This document shows positions 46,704 through 56,206 of a stretch of 64,000 bases of DNA, piece after piece. The notes below the pieces were generated by a model that was not told where the DNA came from, ran no database searches, and was given only the letters and a program-made list of their open reading frames with translations. The DNA comes from Ramazzottius varieornatus (lineage: Eukaryota; Tardigrada; Eutardigrada; Parachela; Ramazzottiidae), in assembly GCA_001949185.1 (NCBI GenBank), contig BDGG01000008.1, positions 1,175,648 through 1,239,647 of the forward strand. Direction: 5' to 3'. The translations under genes were made by a program, and so were the position numbers. Positions within the stretch are counted from its first letter, which is position 1; each line of letters starts with the position of its first letter.

Positions 46704-47984
46704 CAGTGCAGATCCGACTGAGGCAGCATTAGGAAACTTTGCTTCTATTACCTATACGAGAATAGGGGAAAACAAACATTCAGACTAACGATTATCGACA
46801 TTAGGACAAGTTGTGGCCAGCCGGAAGTAGTCTGTGGTTCGTACCTTATCAAAGAACGCGTGTAACGTTTTTAGCTTCGCCGATTCCGGTGTGAGGTCCG
46901 TTGCGTCAAGGCAACTCTATAAATCAGTAAGCGTCTGTCTCCAGCAACAGAGAAGAAGTAAGTGACTTACCAATCGGATTTCCGAAGCTCTGTAGTCATC
47001 GATCGCTTTGTCGACCCATACGCGATGTTCCGACCGTACATGAGAAGGGAGATCCGTTTTGGTTCCTACTATCAACACTGGTATCTTCCGAGTGGGCAGG
47101 AGTTTGCGTTCGTCGCCGACAGTGACACCTTCCGGTGCGCGTCCATACCTGATGACACACATAGGAAACAATGGTTCGAACTTTGGAAAGACTGTACAAT
47201 ACATAGTAATCTTAGCGGCATCTTACATGGTCTCGAAGCCTCCATCCGTCCGTTCGTATGTGTAACTAGCCAGTTCTTGTCTCCAGAACTGTAAGCGATG
47301 ACAAGAGCGAGCGCTTGACAGGTCGTATAGAAGGATCACTCCGTTGTAGTCGTGGTAGAACATCCGCCGAGAAATGACATGTGTATGCGTTGCTCTGTAA
47401 AGACAAACAGTTTCCGTCAATGAAACCACATGGTGCTTTTGGATAAAAGAATATCTCATTCGGTGGCGAGATCCTTGATACTTTTTTGGCTGCAAGATCT
47501 TACCCAATTTCCAAAAACTCGATGAAATAGTCTTTCGGTTCACGACGACTCTTTTCGATGTATCTGGACTCAAACGAGAGCAGAGACTGCGTGGCTAGTT
47601 CTTTGGGAGGTTCCGGACAATATGTGTAGAGCTGCAGAGGAAAAGAAGCATATCAGCGTCCAACCAGGAACAGACGACGGATAGGAAAACAGAAGACAAC
47701 ACCTGTCCGAACATAAGCAACTCGATTATTGCATACCATCACTTCCAGGTCGCATCCCACTGTTGGGCCAGGAGTCTTCGTAACGGGCTGGCCGGTACTG
47801 AGTAACCTTATCAGGGACGTCTTACCAGCCGCTGTAATGGAAAGAGATCATCTGTCAACCGTAAGGTTAGACTGTTAAAGAATAGAGAATCGTATAGCGA
47901 ACTCCATTCCATTATCCAACAGCACGCTCAAATGACTTTACCGACGTCTCCCATTACGAGGATCCTTACATTGTCGATCGACAT
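46704..47984 (-). CDS. RABL3: Rab-like GTPase RABL3 (3' end unresolved)
   Basis: Exons in phase on the minus strand: 47942-47984, 47743-47831, 47504-47631, 47227-47394, 46971-47148, 46845-46916, 46704-46751. Small atypical GTPase acting in lymphoid development and Ras prenylation in vertebrates. Start MSIDNVRILVMGDVG joins AGKTSL to give the P-loop. PTVGCDLE follows, then YNGVILLYDLS, PVLIVGTKTDL (guanine specificity) and HAFFDKVIEAKF. The usual DxGG switch II motif is replaced by EIGATH at the 47504/47394 junction. No C-terminal prenylation Cys is seen, as expected for this family. The last exon(s) after 46704 are not clear. Start codon lies opposite GPALPP1. Confidence 0.85.
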
Positions 47985-48542
47985 TGTTCCGCCAATTATA
48001 CTGTGATCCTCCGAGCAATGCCTCCGCGAAGTATGTCGATGAAATTCTGCTTTGACACCCGATGTGAACCTCCAAACGCCGAACGTCCGAAGTCCTGACT
48101 TCCGATCAGGAATTGCAAAGTGACAGTGCCAACTTGATTGTTTACCTTTAATCAAGTCAGCTCCAATCCACCACCCGCTGAATGAGGTTTGAGTATTCTG
48201 ACGTCATCGAATTCCCATCAGATTAAAATCGATATTTCGACTACAAACATGAGAGATTGCGCAAACCTGTCAGCGACGAGGCGTCAGGATAAGGATCCGG
48301 AAATCCATTCAAAAAAACGACGACATTGGTAGCGCATCAATGAATCAGTCAATGGACTTCCTGATCCTGGTCCTGACGCCTCGTCGCTGACAGGTTTGCG
48401 CAATCTCTTAATTTTCTCATTAGTCGTATGCCAATTTTCAACGTTCTTCTGTTCCGTAACTTTGACATCAGAACACCGCGCTGTTACCTTCCTACGTGCT
48501 GCACAGTGTCTACAGGAGATCCGTCGACTCTGGTGTAGGAAG
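47985..48542. promoter_or_regulatory. Divergent promoter RABL3 / GPALPP1
   Basis: About 560 bp; a foldback element occupies 48253-48407, so the promoter of GPALPP1 contains or abuts a MITE. Confidence 0.4.
48253..48407. mobile_element. Foldback MITE, GAGATTGCG family, copy A
   Basis: Two arms of about 58 bp starting GAGATTGCGCAAACCTGTC run in opposite directions with only a few mismatches around a roughly 40-bp loop. No coding capacity. Its ends match those at 52071-52245. Confidence 0.85.
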
Positions 48543-49541
48543 ATGACTACATACGGACCAACATTACCTCCTGGATACGCTCAACCAGAAGATGAAAGAC
48601 CTCGGACGGGCATCGGGCTGGATCGTGAAAATGGTGAGTTTACTGATGCTCCAGCTGTACGGATGAGACCATCACCCATCACCCATCACCGTATTCTGTT
48701 GTTTATAGGAAACCAGACAGTAGATGGCAAAGCAGCAGTGGAATCAGTTCTATCAGATACGACTGAAGCTACCTCAAAGCCAAAGCCCGTTATTGGTCCA
48801 GAATTGCCTCCTGGCTTCCAGCGTTTCCCAGTCAGCCCAGAACTTGTGTCTAAAGCACCTTTAACTCGTGTGCTCGGTCCAACACTCCCTGCGGAGCTGG
48901 CTCGAGAAGATGTTGGTTCCGAAGTGTCGGGTGACGAAGAAGAGGACGACTACGCCTGTGTTGGTCCATCGCCTACCTTGATGGTGGACGAATACTCGGC
49001 TTCCGCTGCGATGGTGGATAGGCTGGAACGACAAGAAAGAAGGTTAGCAGAAGCTGCTATGCCTCAAGCCCCGCAACGAGAAGCATGGATGACGGACTTG
49101 CCGGAAGAGCTACTGGGCAGGAACGTCGTGCCTACTACGATCACTGGTCCGAGGACCTTCAAAAGGAGGACTGACGAGTATGAAGCGGACTTCTCCGGAT
49201 GGACAGCGGGACCTGATGGAAAGAAACCAAAGCAGAGTAAGGAGAAGAAGGAACTGTCGTCACTGGAAAGGCTGGAGACGGAACAGTCGCTGCAAAGAGA
49301 GAAGATGCTGGAGAAGGAAGTGGAGAAGCATAATCAGCAGAAGCGGGCCGACAGTCTGGTGAGCATTGCACAAAAGAACACTCCAGGGAAGGATACGAGT
49401 GTACGAAGGCCCTTTGATCGTGAGAAGGACCTGAGTATCCAGAAGGTGGGAAGGATGGACAAGGAAGATATCGTCAGGCGAGCGTCGGAACTGCAGGGCC
49501 GTTTCTCTACTTCGGCTAAACCGGGACAGAAGTTCCTATGA
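48543..49541 (+). CDS. GPALPP1: GPALPP motif-containing protein 1
   Basis: ATG at 48543 (MTTYGPTLPPGY) to TGA at 49539. A small nuclear protein of unknown role with repeated G-P-x-L-P-P motifs: YGPTLPPGY, IGPELPPGF, LGPTLPAEL and a final VGPSP. The C-terminal half is the DUF3752-type region: REAWMTDLPEELLG, ITGPRTF, then a charged KEKKELSSLERLETEQSLQR and ELQGRFSTS near the end. An intron of 75 nt (48634-48708, ATG|gtgagt...ttatag|GA) probably splits the frame; because 75 is divisible by 3 and has no stop, the retained form also encodes protein (332 versus 307 residues). Divergent from RABL3. Confidence 0.88.
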   Translation: MTTYGPTLPPGYAQPEDERPRTGIGLDRENGEFTDAPAVRMRPSPITHHRILLFIGNQTVDGKAAVESVLSDTTEATSKPKPVIGPELPPGFQRFPVSPELVSKAPLTRVLGPTLPAELAREDVGSEVSGDEEEDDYACVGPSPTLMVDEYSASAAMVDRLERQERRLAEAAMPQAPQREAWMTDLPEELLGRNVVPTTITGPRTFKRRTDEYEADFSGWTAGPDGKKPKQSKEKKELSSLERLETEQSLQREKMLEKEVEKHNQQKRADSLVSIAQKNTPGKDTSVRRPFDREKDLSIQKVGRMDKEDIVRRASELQGRFSTSAKPGQKFL

Positions 49542-50341
49542 TTTTTTTCCAGAGAGATGCTGCAACTGCTGCGGCCAGTTGAATACTTTAGTGCAGTACC
49601 ATAATGTACTGTGGCCTTTATTCTCCAACAGAAAAGCTTCATCTGAATCATCTTTCGTCCAAGTGATAGGTTCTGGTTTGAGTACGAGGTAAAACCAGCG
49701 GACTTGTCATGTGAAATCGCATGGCGAAGTTGTCCACAAGGGAAACAGAGAGAGTAGCAGACAACTGTGGACAACTTCGCCATGCGATTTCACATGGACA
49801 AGTCCGCTAGTTCTACCTCGTACTGTGAGTGTACTCTGTTATCAGTGTTATGACATTATTGTTCTGTGACCACGTAGGGCTTATCGTTGGTCATCCGAGC
49901 CAAAGCAATCAATACTCGCGTATGATCCGAATTTGGCGACGTGAAAACTCTTCGTTTATCAATTAACAGAACAGATAGTTTTTCGGCCGCGATGTCTTTC
50001 TTCGAAGGTTATCTGTCTGCTGGTAATGCAGGGTACAGGTGGGATTTGCGCAAGACGAAGTCACGTGGTTTGCCGTATTGGGCAATAAGACCTCGTGACA
50101 CAGGCTGATTGAAGTCTCAACATGGAGACCTTGATTGGTTTCCGGTAGAAAATTTACCGCTCTTCGGAAATTTCAAATTTTCCGACGAGATTTTCTTTAG
50201 TACAACAGTGTCTCTTCGATTCTGTTCTGATTTCCATCATTGCTCTTCTGAAATATCTTGTTATCGCTGAGAACGGAACAGGTTTACGTGTCTTCTCGTG
50301 CGATTGCCTGTTACCGTTTGCCATAGGACGGCTGTTTTCAG
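49542..50341. other. Interval after GPALPP1
   Basis: About 800 bp. Contains the MITE 49681-49824 and a candidate first exon at 49991 (ATG, MSFFEGYLSAG before gtaatg) that may belong to the orphan exons below but does not join them in phase. Confidence 0.4.
49681..49824. mobile_element. Foldback MITE, AGTACGAGGTA family, copy A
   Basis: Arms of about 58 bp (AGTACGAGGTA... to ...GAAGTTGTCCACA) are inverted and nearly identical; the loop is about 25 bp. Terminal bases are shared with the larger element at 52581-53310. Confidence 0.85.
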
Positions 50342-50455
50342 CTGAGCATCCACGCAGGACCGTCTGTGCGATCACCTCTTCCTGGTGCTAAAGTAGTCTT
50401 TTCCGGACAGAATCTGGATATTCCGCTGGAAGATCATTTATTACTTCTAACACCC
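50342..50455 (+). CDS. Orphan exon of an unidentified gene
   Basis: Clear splice borders (ttttcag| and |gtaagc) enclose 38 in-phase codons reading LSIHAGPSVRSPLPGAKVVF followed by SGQNLDIPLEDHLLLLTP. Composition and borders look coding. I do not recognise the family. It may belong to the same + strand gene as 53938-54098. Confidence 0.45.
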
Positions 50456-50830
50456 GTAAGCCTTTCCGTAATTGAAACCGTCCCAGTAGACTTCATAGAG
50501 GACTTCGTTGACATACCCAAGGGGACTCTAAATCGCAAACTCACCAGAGGAAGCTCGAGCTCCAGACAGCACGATCCTTTACTCAGAATGATTCCCCGAT
50601 TTTTTCTGATAATTTTTTTGAGGATTTTTTTCCAAGTTTTTGATGTGTCATAAGTCGTGATTTCGGCCCTAATCGATTCTGCACTAATCATTCGAAGATG
50701 TTGGAGTACTGACTAAGACGGAATTGATAACCCTGTTGATAGTACTACTTGACGGCACTGCACGATGAACAGGGTATACCGTATACGTGGACCCGCCACC
50801 CATGGGTCTTGCTACTGTCGCTAGACTGAC

Positions 50831-51254
50831 TACCAAAATTTGACCATTGGTCTTGCTAGACTGACCACTGGTGGCTCACTATTGGTGTTGCTCGATTGGC
50901 CATTGGTTTTTGTGGGTCGGCCGCTTGGAAAAAAAACAAAGCTGGCCGCTAGTGTACCAGGTTGGCTGCTGTACCAGGTGCTGGCAGTCGCTGGTGATGC
51001 TCACGTGGCGTATGTGCTATACCTTATATAAGGTCCAATCGCGTACGTACAACAGACGATTAATGGGTAGAGACCACTTTCGGTGCCAAGAAATTTCTCT
51101 TTGATCTTCCGCCATAAGCTCAAGTTTGCCATTTTTTGCCCCAATTTAAGGGCTTTAGAATGCCTGAACAGCTTTCTACCATGACTCAAGCGGTCCATGA
51201 TCCATTCTAAAGCTCCGCTGGAAGGTCAGCCTTTTGGGCGGAGTTCTCGCAAAC
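50831..51254 (+). repeat. Dispersed ~425-bp repeat, copy A
   Basis: Begins with TGACCATTGGTC-type units spaced about 20-25 bp, ends with a well-conserved block (CCCCAATTTAAGGGCTTTAG onward to GGGCGGAGTTCTCGCAA). Copy B is at 54692-55124. Confidence 0.8.
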
Positions 51255-51481
51255 CGTTGACAAACCGATGCAGGGGATTGCACGTGACAACTGTGGCCAC
51301 AGATTCGGGTCGTTGTGAAGGGCCCACCGCCATGTCTTTTGGTAATTCGATATCTTGTCCCTACGTTCTTTCTCGACGTCGTACGTACGGAAATTCATCA
51401 ATTAGACCTAAAACACAAATGTAAATCATGTTTTGTTTTGTGTATCAGTATAGGCTTCTGTTTTCTGCACCAAGCATTTTT

Positions 51482-51740
51482 TACCCGGCGCGATAAGGGT
51501 GGTTTTCGGTGAACGCTTCAAAAAAGAATCGAGACGAAGAATTTCTGTTTGTTTCGAGGAAGTGTATCTTGAGTAGCTCATAATCGGGTTTAAATTTGTA
51601 ATCGAACTTGTCTCTCTTCTTCCTTTCCGCCAGAGGAGCAGATTTTTCGTTCAAGTACGCGATCATGAAGCCGCTGAGATCGTCCACGTTTGGATCCGCT
51701 TCCACCAAACGCCGTACATTTGAGTACTTCACCAATATGC
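51482..51740 (-). CDS. Candidate exon, unknown gene
   Basis: Minus frame reads SNVRRLVEADPNVDDLSGF then MIAYLNEKSAPLAERKK and FKPDYELLKIHFLE, ending GCCGG|gtaaaa. Charged and helix-like; looks coding. An upstream piece at 51840-51860 (MEEME before gtaaag) could be its start, but the phase is not resolved. No family recognised. Confidence 0.35.
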
Positions 51741-52070
51741 TGGTAATCGTTGTCGATCCGTTTTATCTGTAATGTAAACCTTTCCGTGTTACATTTAGTG
51801 GTTTGGTGGTATCGGTGTGAAGGGATGAACCTTTACTTCCATTTCCTCCATGTTCGAGATTCACTGGACCAAGACTGAGAGTTCCCGAGGGAGCAGCTTA
51901 GCTTCACCGGAGCGGGATAAGGAGATGAACGGGGCAAAAGAGCCTTCGCCAATGTGGTCAGAGCGAGGGCGGCGAGTATTCTTGGGCGACCGTGTCCGAA
52001 ACACTCATCCTGCAATCAAATAGCTTCACCAAAGACACTGAAGGAATGCTGAGGAACCACATGGAACTGA

Positions 52071-52245
52071 GAGATTGCGATCGAAGGTCCGACTCTTACA
52101 TGTGAGCGAAACTCTCACAAGTTCACGCCATTGTTGTCGTTTTTCTCGAAACGGCCAAGCAGAAAAACGACAATAATGACGTCACATCATCAGAGTTTTG
52201 CTCACATCAGTCACATGCGAGGGTCGGACCTTTGGTCGCAATCTT
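52071..52245. mobile_element. Foldback MITE, GAGATTGCG family, copy B
   Basis: Inverted arms of about 75-80 bp, more diverged than copy A, beginning GAGATTGCG and containing AAGGTCCGAC and GTTGTCGTTTTT; loop about 15 bp. Confidence 0.75.
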
Positions 52246-52439
52246 CTGAATATCGACCGAAACTTCTAACAGTGTTATTGTTGTCTACGTTTGATCAAGG
52301 AATCAACCGAAGACACTCCGTTCACGCTTGCACCACGAAGCACGTGATCAAATGCGGTACACCATAAGGAGCAGACCACATGATCAAACCGCGCCATTCA
52401 GCCCGTTGCAGCGGGAGTTTTTCATCAGTGTTGAACAAA

Positions 52440-52570
52440 GTACCGGTACTACCCGATAATACCTGTACTAAGTATCGATTTCGCTGTACTTGTACTTTAC
52501 CAGGTACCGACAGTTGATACCTGTACCTTACGCGAGGTATTTCAGGTATCTACCAGGTAATACCGGGTAC
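52440..52570. repeat. Degenerate TACCGGTA/TACCTGTA tract
   Basis: Many short TACC and GGTA units in both orientations within 130 bp, just left of the transposon relic. Confidence 0.6.
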
Positions 52571-52580
52571 TGAAGGCTGG

Positions 52581-53310
52581 CAGTACGAGGTAGAGGGCAT
52601 GAGTTTTGCGTATTTATTTTTGGGTCATGAGTTTTGTAATTCATGCAAAAATAACCAGTGGCAGATCAAACGTTGTTTCTGGATAGAATGGTACAATCAT
52701 TCATGGTCTCCCTCGCTATTACGGTATCAAGCGTTTGGGAGCAGGTAGTTCAGATATACGATGCTCGACCGGAAGGAGGGTTGCTCCCATGTTAAAGAGC
52801 CTACGAATTCAAAAGTATCAAGGCCGCCAGAGGCGCTCAAGTAGCAGTTTTCGATGAAGCAATGACTTCTACGTCAGCCGCGGATACACGTCACGAAGCT
52901 GGTTTTTGAGTGTGAACGAAGCCATAAGTTGTACAGCGCTGGTATGCGGCTTACATGACGTACTTCCGGCGCATAGTCAGTAGACAGCTGCCAGCTAATA
53001 CCGCGAGGCCAAATTTCATAAAGGATCATCTTCTGAATTCTTACTCCAGGCCCTTAGACATGGCTTCCTTCAAACTCCTCACAGCCTCTCAGGTTAGCAA
53101 GCAGTTGAGCATGGACGATGCTGTTCGTGTAGTGAAGGAAGGAGGGATAACAATGTACGCCGCAGCAAAGCAGCATGTAGCCGACTTGTAAAGTCATACG
53201 GCTTATAGCAGCTGACTGCAAGACGTACGTGTGCTGCCACCGTAAACCGCAACTACGCAAAACTCATAGGCCAAATTAAAATACGCAAAACTCATGACTT
53301 CTACCTCGTA
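52581..53310 (+). mobile_element. DNA transposon relic with psq/pogo-like HTH
   Basis: Inverted ends of about 55 bp: left CAGTACGAGGTAGAGGGCAT then GAGTTTTGCG; right is the inverse with ATGAGTTTTGCG and GAGGTAGAAG. Inside, a short ORF from the ATG at 53059 (52955-53191 frame) reads SKQLSMDDAVRVVKEGGITM then YAAAKQH before a stop, matching the N-terminal helix-turn-helix of psq/pogo/jerky-type transposases (MDxAVxxV...AAxxY). The DDE domain is absent. Its ends are shared with the MITE at 49681-49824. Confidence 0.65.
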
Positions 53311-53937
53311 ATCACAGAAAAAAACCGCGAAAGTACTGGACGCTTCGGTTCAATTTTCAGAAATATTAGCGTTTTTGAGCCCAAAACACGACGCTGCTCA
53401 TATGGGGCATTGTACTACGTTCGACCGTATTACAACTAGCGCATGTGCGGTCTCGCTCAATGCGAAGAATGGAGCCCATGCACCTAATGTATGCCAGCGT
53501 TATGGTGTATATAGATGCCAACAGTGCATTTTATCAAAACGAGTGTTCTCTGGTAGCGGCTTTGTGGACAGTAAGCCACGGAACAGAATTGCACCAAAGA
53601 ATAATTATTTAGTTAATCTTCTTCATGGAACTGGTCTACGTCCGAGTGTCCAAGTTTCTCGATTTTGTTTAGGGTGCCGTTTTCTAGTTGATGGTTTGCC
53701 GGTCCTGGAAATTATTTTCCGCTGCACTTTCGGTATTCTTTTTCGACAGTACTTTACCGGCGGTATTACCTGTAAATCTTGCCAACGATACTTCACCCGC
53801 GATGCGAGCCGGAATACTTTATTTTACCGAGTACCGAAGAGCCAGAACTAGTTCAGCACTGCTTTTCACGATCCCGCAACAATGTGAATTACGCGATCCA
53901 GTTTAATTATTCTAGTCGTCTAGTTTTTCTTTTCTAG
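53311..53937. other. Interval with a long chance ORF
   Basis: A 158-codon + frame (53375-53851) starts at a non-ATG codon, is Cys-rich, and matches nothing I recognise; not accepted as a gene. Confidence 0.35.
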
Positions 53938-54098
53938 AGTCTCAGCTGATGGACAATGAAGTATCCGCGATAATCGGACTGATGGACGAGCTGAGGATCA
54001 CTCCACCCAACACCACAGCCAAACTTCTTCGCTCAATGGACGATTTTCGTGTGACCATGCCTTCTGCTTTGGGTGACGTCATACACCGAACGGACTAG
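53938..54098 (+). CDS. Orphan terminal exon of an unidentified gene
   Basis: A strong acceptor (tttttcttttctag) is followed by 52 codons ending in TAG at 54096: SQLMDNEVSAIIGLMDELRI, TPPNTTAKLLRSMDDFRV, then GDVIHRTD. Amphipathic and clearly coding in character, but too short to stand out by length. Entry phase needs one base from the previous exon. Upstream exons may include 50342-50455, with transposons filling the intron. Family not recognised. Confidence 0.5.
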
Positions 54099-54691
54099 TA
54101 TCGGAGCGCGGTGCCCATGGATTTCTCATAAGGTTAGGGCTCACTCGTCAGCGATAATTTTTCAGGGGCTGAGCTCTGTACAAATTTATCTGAAGTAAAA
54201 ATAAGGCTTGTCCAGTGTTATTTTACTGTGCAATTAGAACTAATAAAAGTCACGTGCTAATGTTAAGTCCACGTGATCAGCTGACTGCAAGTAAAATCAA
54301 TTATCGCTGACGAATTTCAAATATTCAAATTAAAAATTAAAATTCGATTTCTTATTATGAATCAATCAATCATACAAACACTAACCCGCACAATTAAAAC
54401 GATCTTAATTATTAAAATCGATTCCTTATTATAATGACTAAAATAACACTGGGCTTGTCTACTCGGTTCAGTCAGATTTGATCAATCAGACTCGTGCGAA
54501 TCAACTGGCGAAAACAGCATGATGGTTAACAAAGAATTGATTACTCTCACGACCCTGCCGGCCGGACAATTGTACGACCGACAGGGTATGACGTAACTCG
54601 TGCTGCCTGCTGTACGATCGGCAGCGACTCGGCAGGGTGACTAGGTAGGAAGGTAGATGATCGTACAATGGTACAATCACCAGGGTGGATC
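54099..54691. other. Nested palindromic AT-rich interval
   Basis: TCGTCAGCGATAATT near 54147 has its inverse near 54300, and CCAGTGTTATTTTA near 54212 has an inverse near 54438, so two overlapping foldback remnants are likely. No gene. Confidence 0.5.
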
Positions 54692-55124
54692 GGTACGTTG
54701 ATTGACCACTAGTGGTTGACCATTGGTCCTTCTGGGTTGAGCACTAGGGGTCGGCCATTGATTTTGCTATGTTTGACCACCGATACTAGGATCACTAGCC
54801 ATTGGCATTGATAGGTTGACCGCCTAATAGCAGCTGGTTTATTGGCCCGTCCTTTCTGTCTATTGGCGCGGTACTCGGTCTGGGCGGAGTCCACAGTTTA
54901 CTTGAGTTTATTATTTGACTGTAAGATGCTTTTTATTACGTCAGACGTGAATGAACCTTGGTTCCCATCCTCTGATCTTACCGCCATAGTCTCAGGCTTG
55001 CCAAGTTTCCCCAATTTAAGGGCTTTAGAATGCCTGAACAGCTTTCTACGATGACTCAAGCGGTCTATGATTCATTCCAAAGCTCCGCCGGAAGGCCTGC
55101 TTTTTGGGCGGAGCTCTCGCAATA
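54692..55124 (+). repeat. Dispersed ~425-bp repeat, copy B
   Basis: Same order as copy A: GACCATTGG-type units, then the CCCCAATTTAAGGGCTTTAG block to GGGCGGAGCTCTCGCAA. Identity is highest in the last 110 bp. Confidence 0.8.
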
Positions 55125-55342
55125 ACGTCACCCAACAGAAACCAAGGTGCGCTTACAGAATGCTCCATATTTAATCAGGATGATTTGTATTCTTCGCATA
55201 CTATATATTGCTTTTCGTTATTTCGAGCCTCGCGAGGCTCACCCGCGATTTTTGCCAAGCCTGAAGCCTCAAGGCTCAGAAACATGGTTTCCCTAGCCTG
55301 ACAGGCTGATCAGCCTTACCCCTCCGCGGTACCTTCAAGCGC

Positions 55343-55960
55343 CTCTGCCCACAGGCACTTCCGAGACATTAGCATCTCGCACCATCAGGCGTAACTATGA
55401 TATCGTATCCGATCAATAGATGTAGCGTGGAAAATTGCACCTCATTTTAATCCTGAATATTTTTCTGATTTTACTCTTCTAAAGTCTAAACTCTCCTCAT
55501 AGTCCTTCGGTCTCCGCCAAAGACCTCAACTCAGAACCTGACATCTGCGCCGCAGTCTCCGATGGCTGAGAGTTCTTGTGAAGTTTTAGCTTAGATACCA
55601 TTTTCTTGAGCATGAGCGACTGCTCGCGTCCGTTACTTTAAAGCTCCAATGAAGTGGGAGAAGATTGGTCCGGGTCCGCGTAAAGAATCCCCCCGGTACG
55701 CGCCGTGTTGGCTGCTATGTGTCATGTCGTAGCGATCGGCTGATCGATGCACACGTTGACCAGATATTTCACCCACCATCCGCGCGGTATTTCTACACGC
55801 ACCCGGATCCAAACCTGTACCGCATCATTGGCACTTTGAAGTACCTTCTCGACTGAGAGCCAACGAGCGATCTCTCCCATGGAGCGACGTTGCCCACCGA
55901 GACCTCATACGGTTGTCCTGTTCACGGACACTTGTTGCTGGTCCAATTAAGTTAGTAAGT
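55343..55960 (+). pseudogene. Copy of exons 8-9 of the 4.1-like gene
   Basis: Matches 44157-44549: CACAGGCACTTCCGAGA...ACCATCAG, then after 112 bp (source intron 116 bp) a TCATAG acceptor and CTCCGCCAAAGACCTCA, CCGATGGCTGAGAGTTCTTG, TTCTTGAGCATGAGCGACTG. The donor has changed from GT to GC and in-frame stops occur (GTTTTAGCTTAG). A ~218-bp insert (55640-55857) splits the exon 9 copy before GCCAACGAGCGA...CGGACACTTGTTG. Because the intron is kept, this arose by DNA duplication, not retrotransposition. Confidence 0.85.
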
Positions 55961-56206
55961 ACAAGATGCTGCTCGCCTCCGGCTCGCTAAGTTCAGGGAT
56001 GCGAGGTAGTTTTGGAAAGTTTACGTGCATTTAAGCGACGGTATATGGAATGTTTTTTGAAGAACATATCGGTAGGAAGAGGTTGATATGAAGGACAATA
56101 TACTAAACACGTTCTAAGTCACAGGGCATATGTAAAAGTTTTACTTTCTCGTTCGGAGCTTGGAATGGTACGCTGTTTTGTTTTGTTTTTGGTCTCAAGA
56201 GCTGGT

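Larger units (their letters stand above)
50456..52580. other. Repeat-rich interval
   Basis: Holds the dispersed repeat at 50831-51254, the foldback element at 52071-52245, a degenerate TACC/GGTA-rich tract at about 52440-52570, and a candidate minus exon at 51482-51740. Confidence 0.5.

Noticed and set aside
53375-53851. 158-codon + ORF
   Set aside because: Starts at a non-ATG codon, has no recognisable residues, and lies beside a transposon relic; length alone is not enough.
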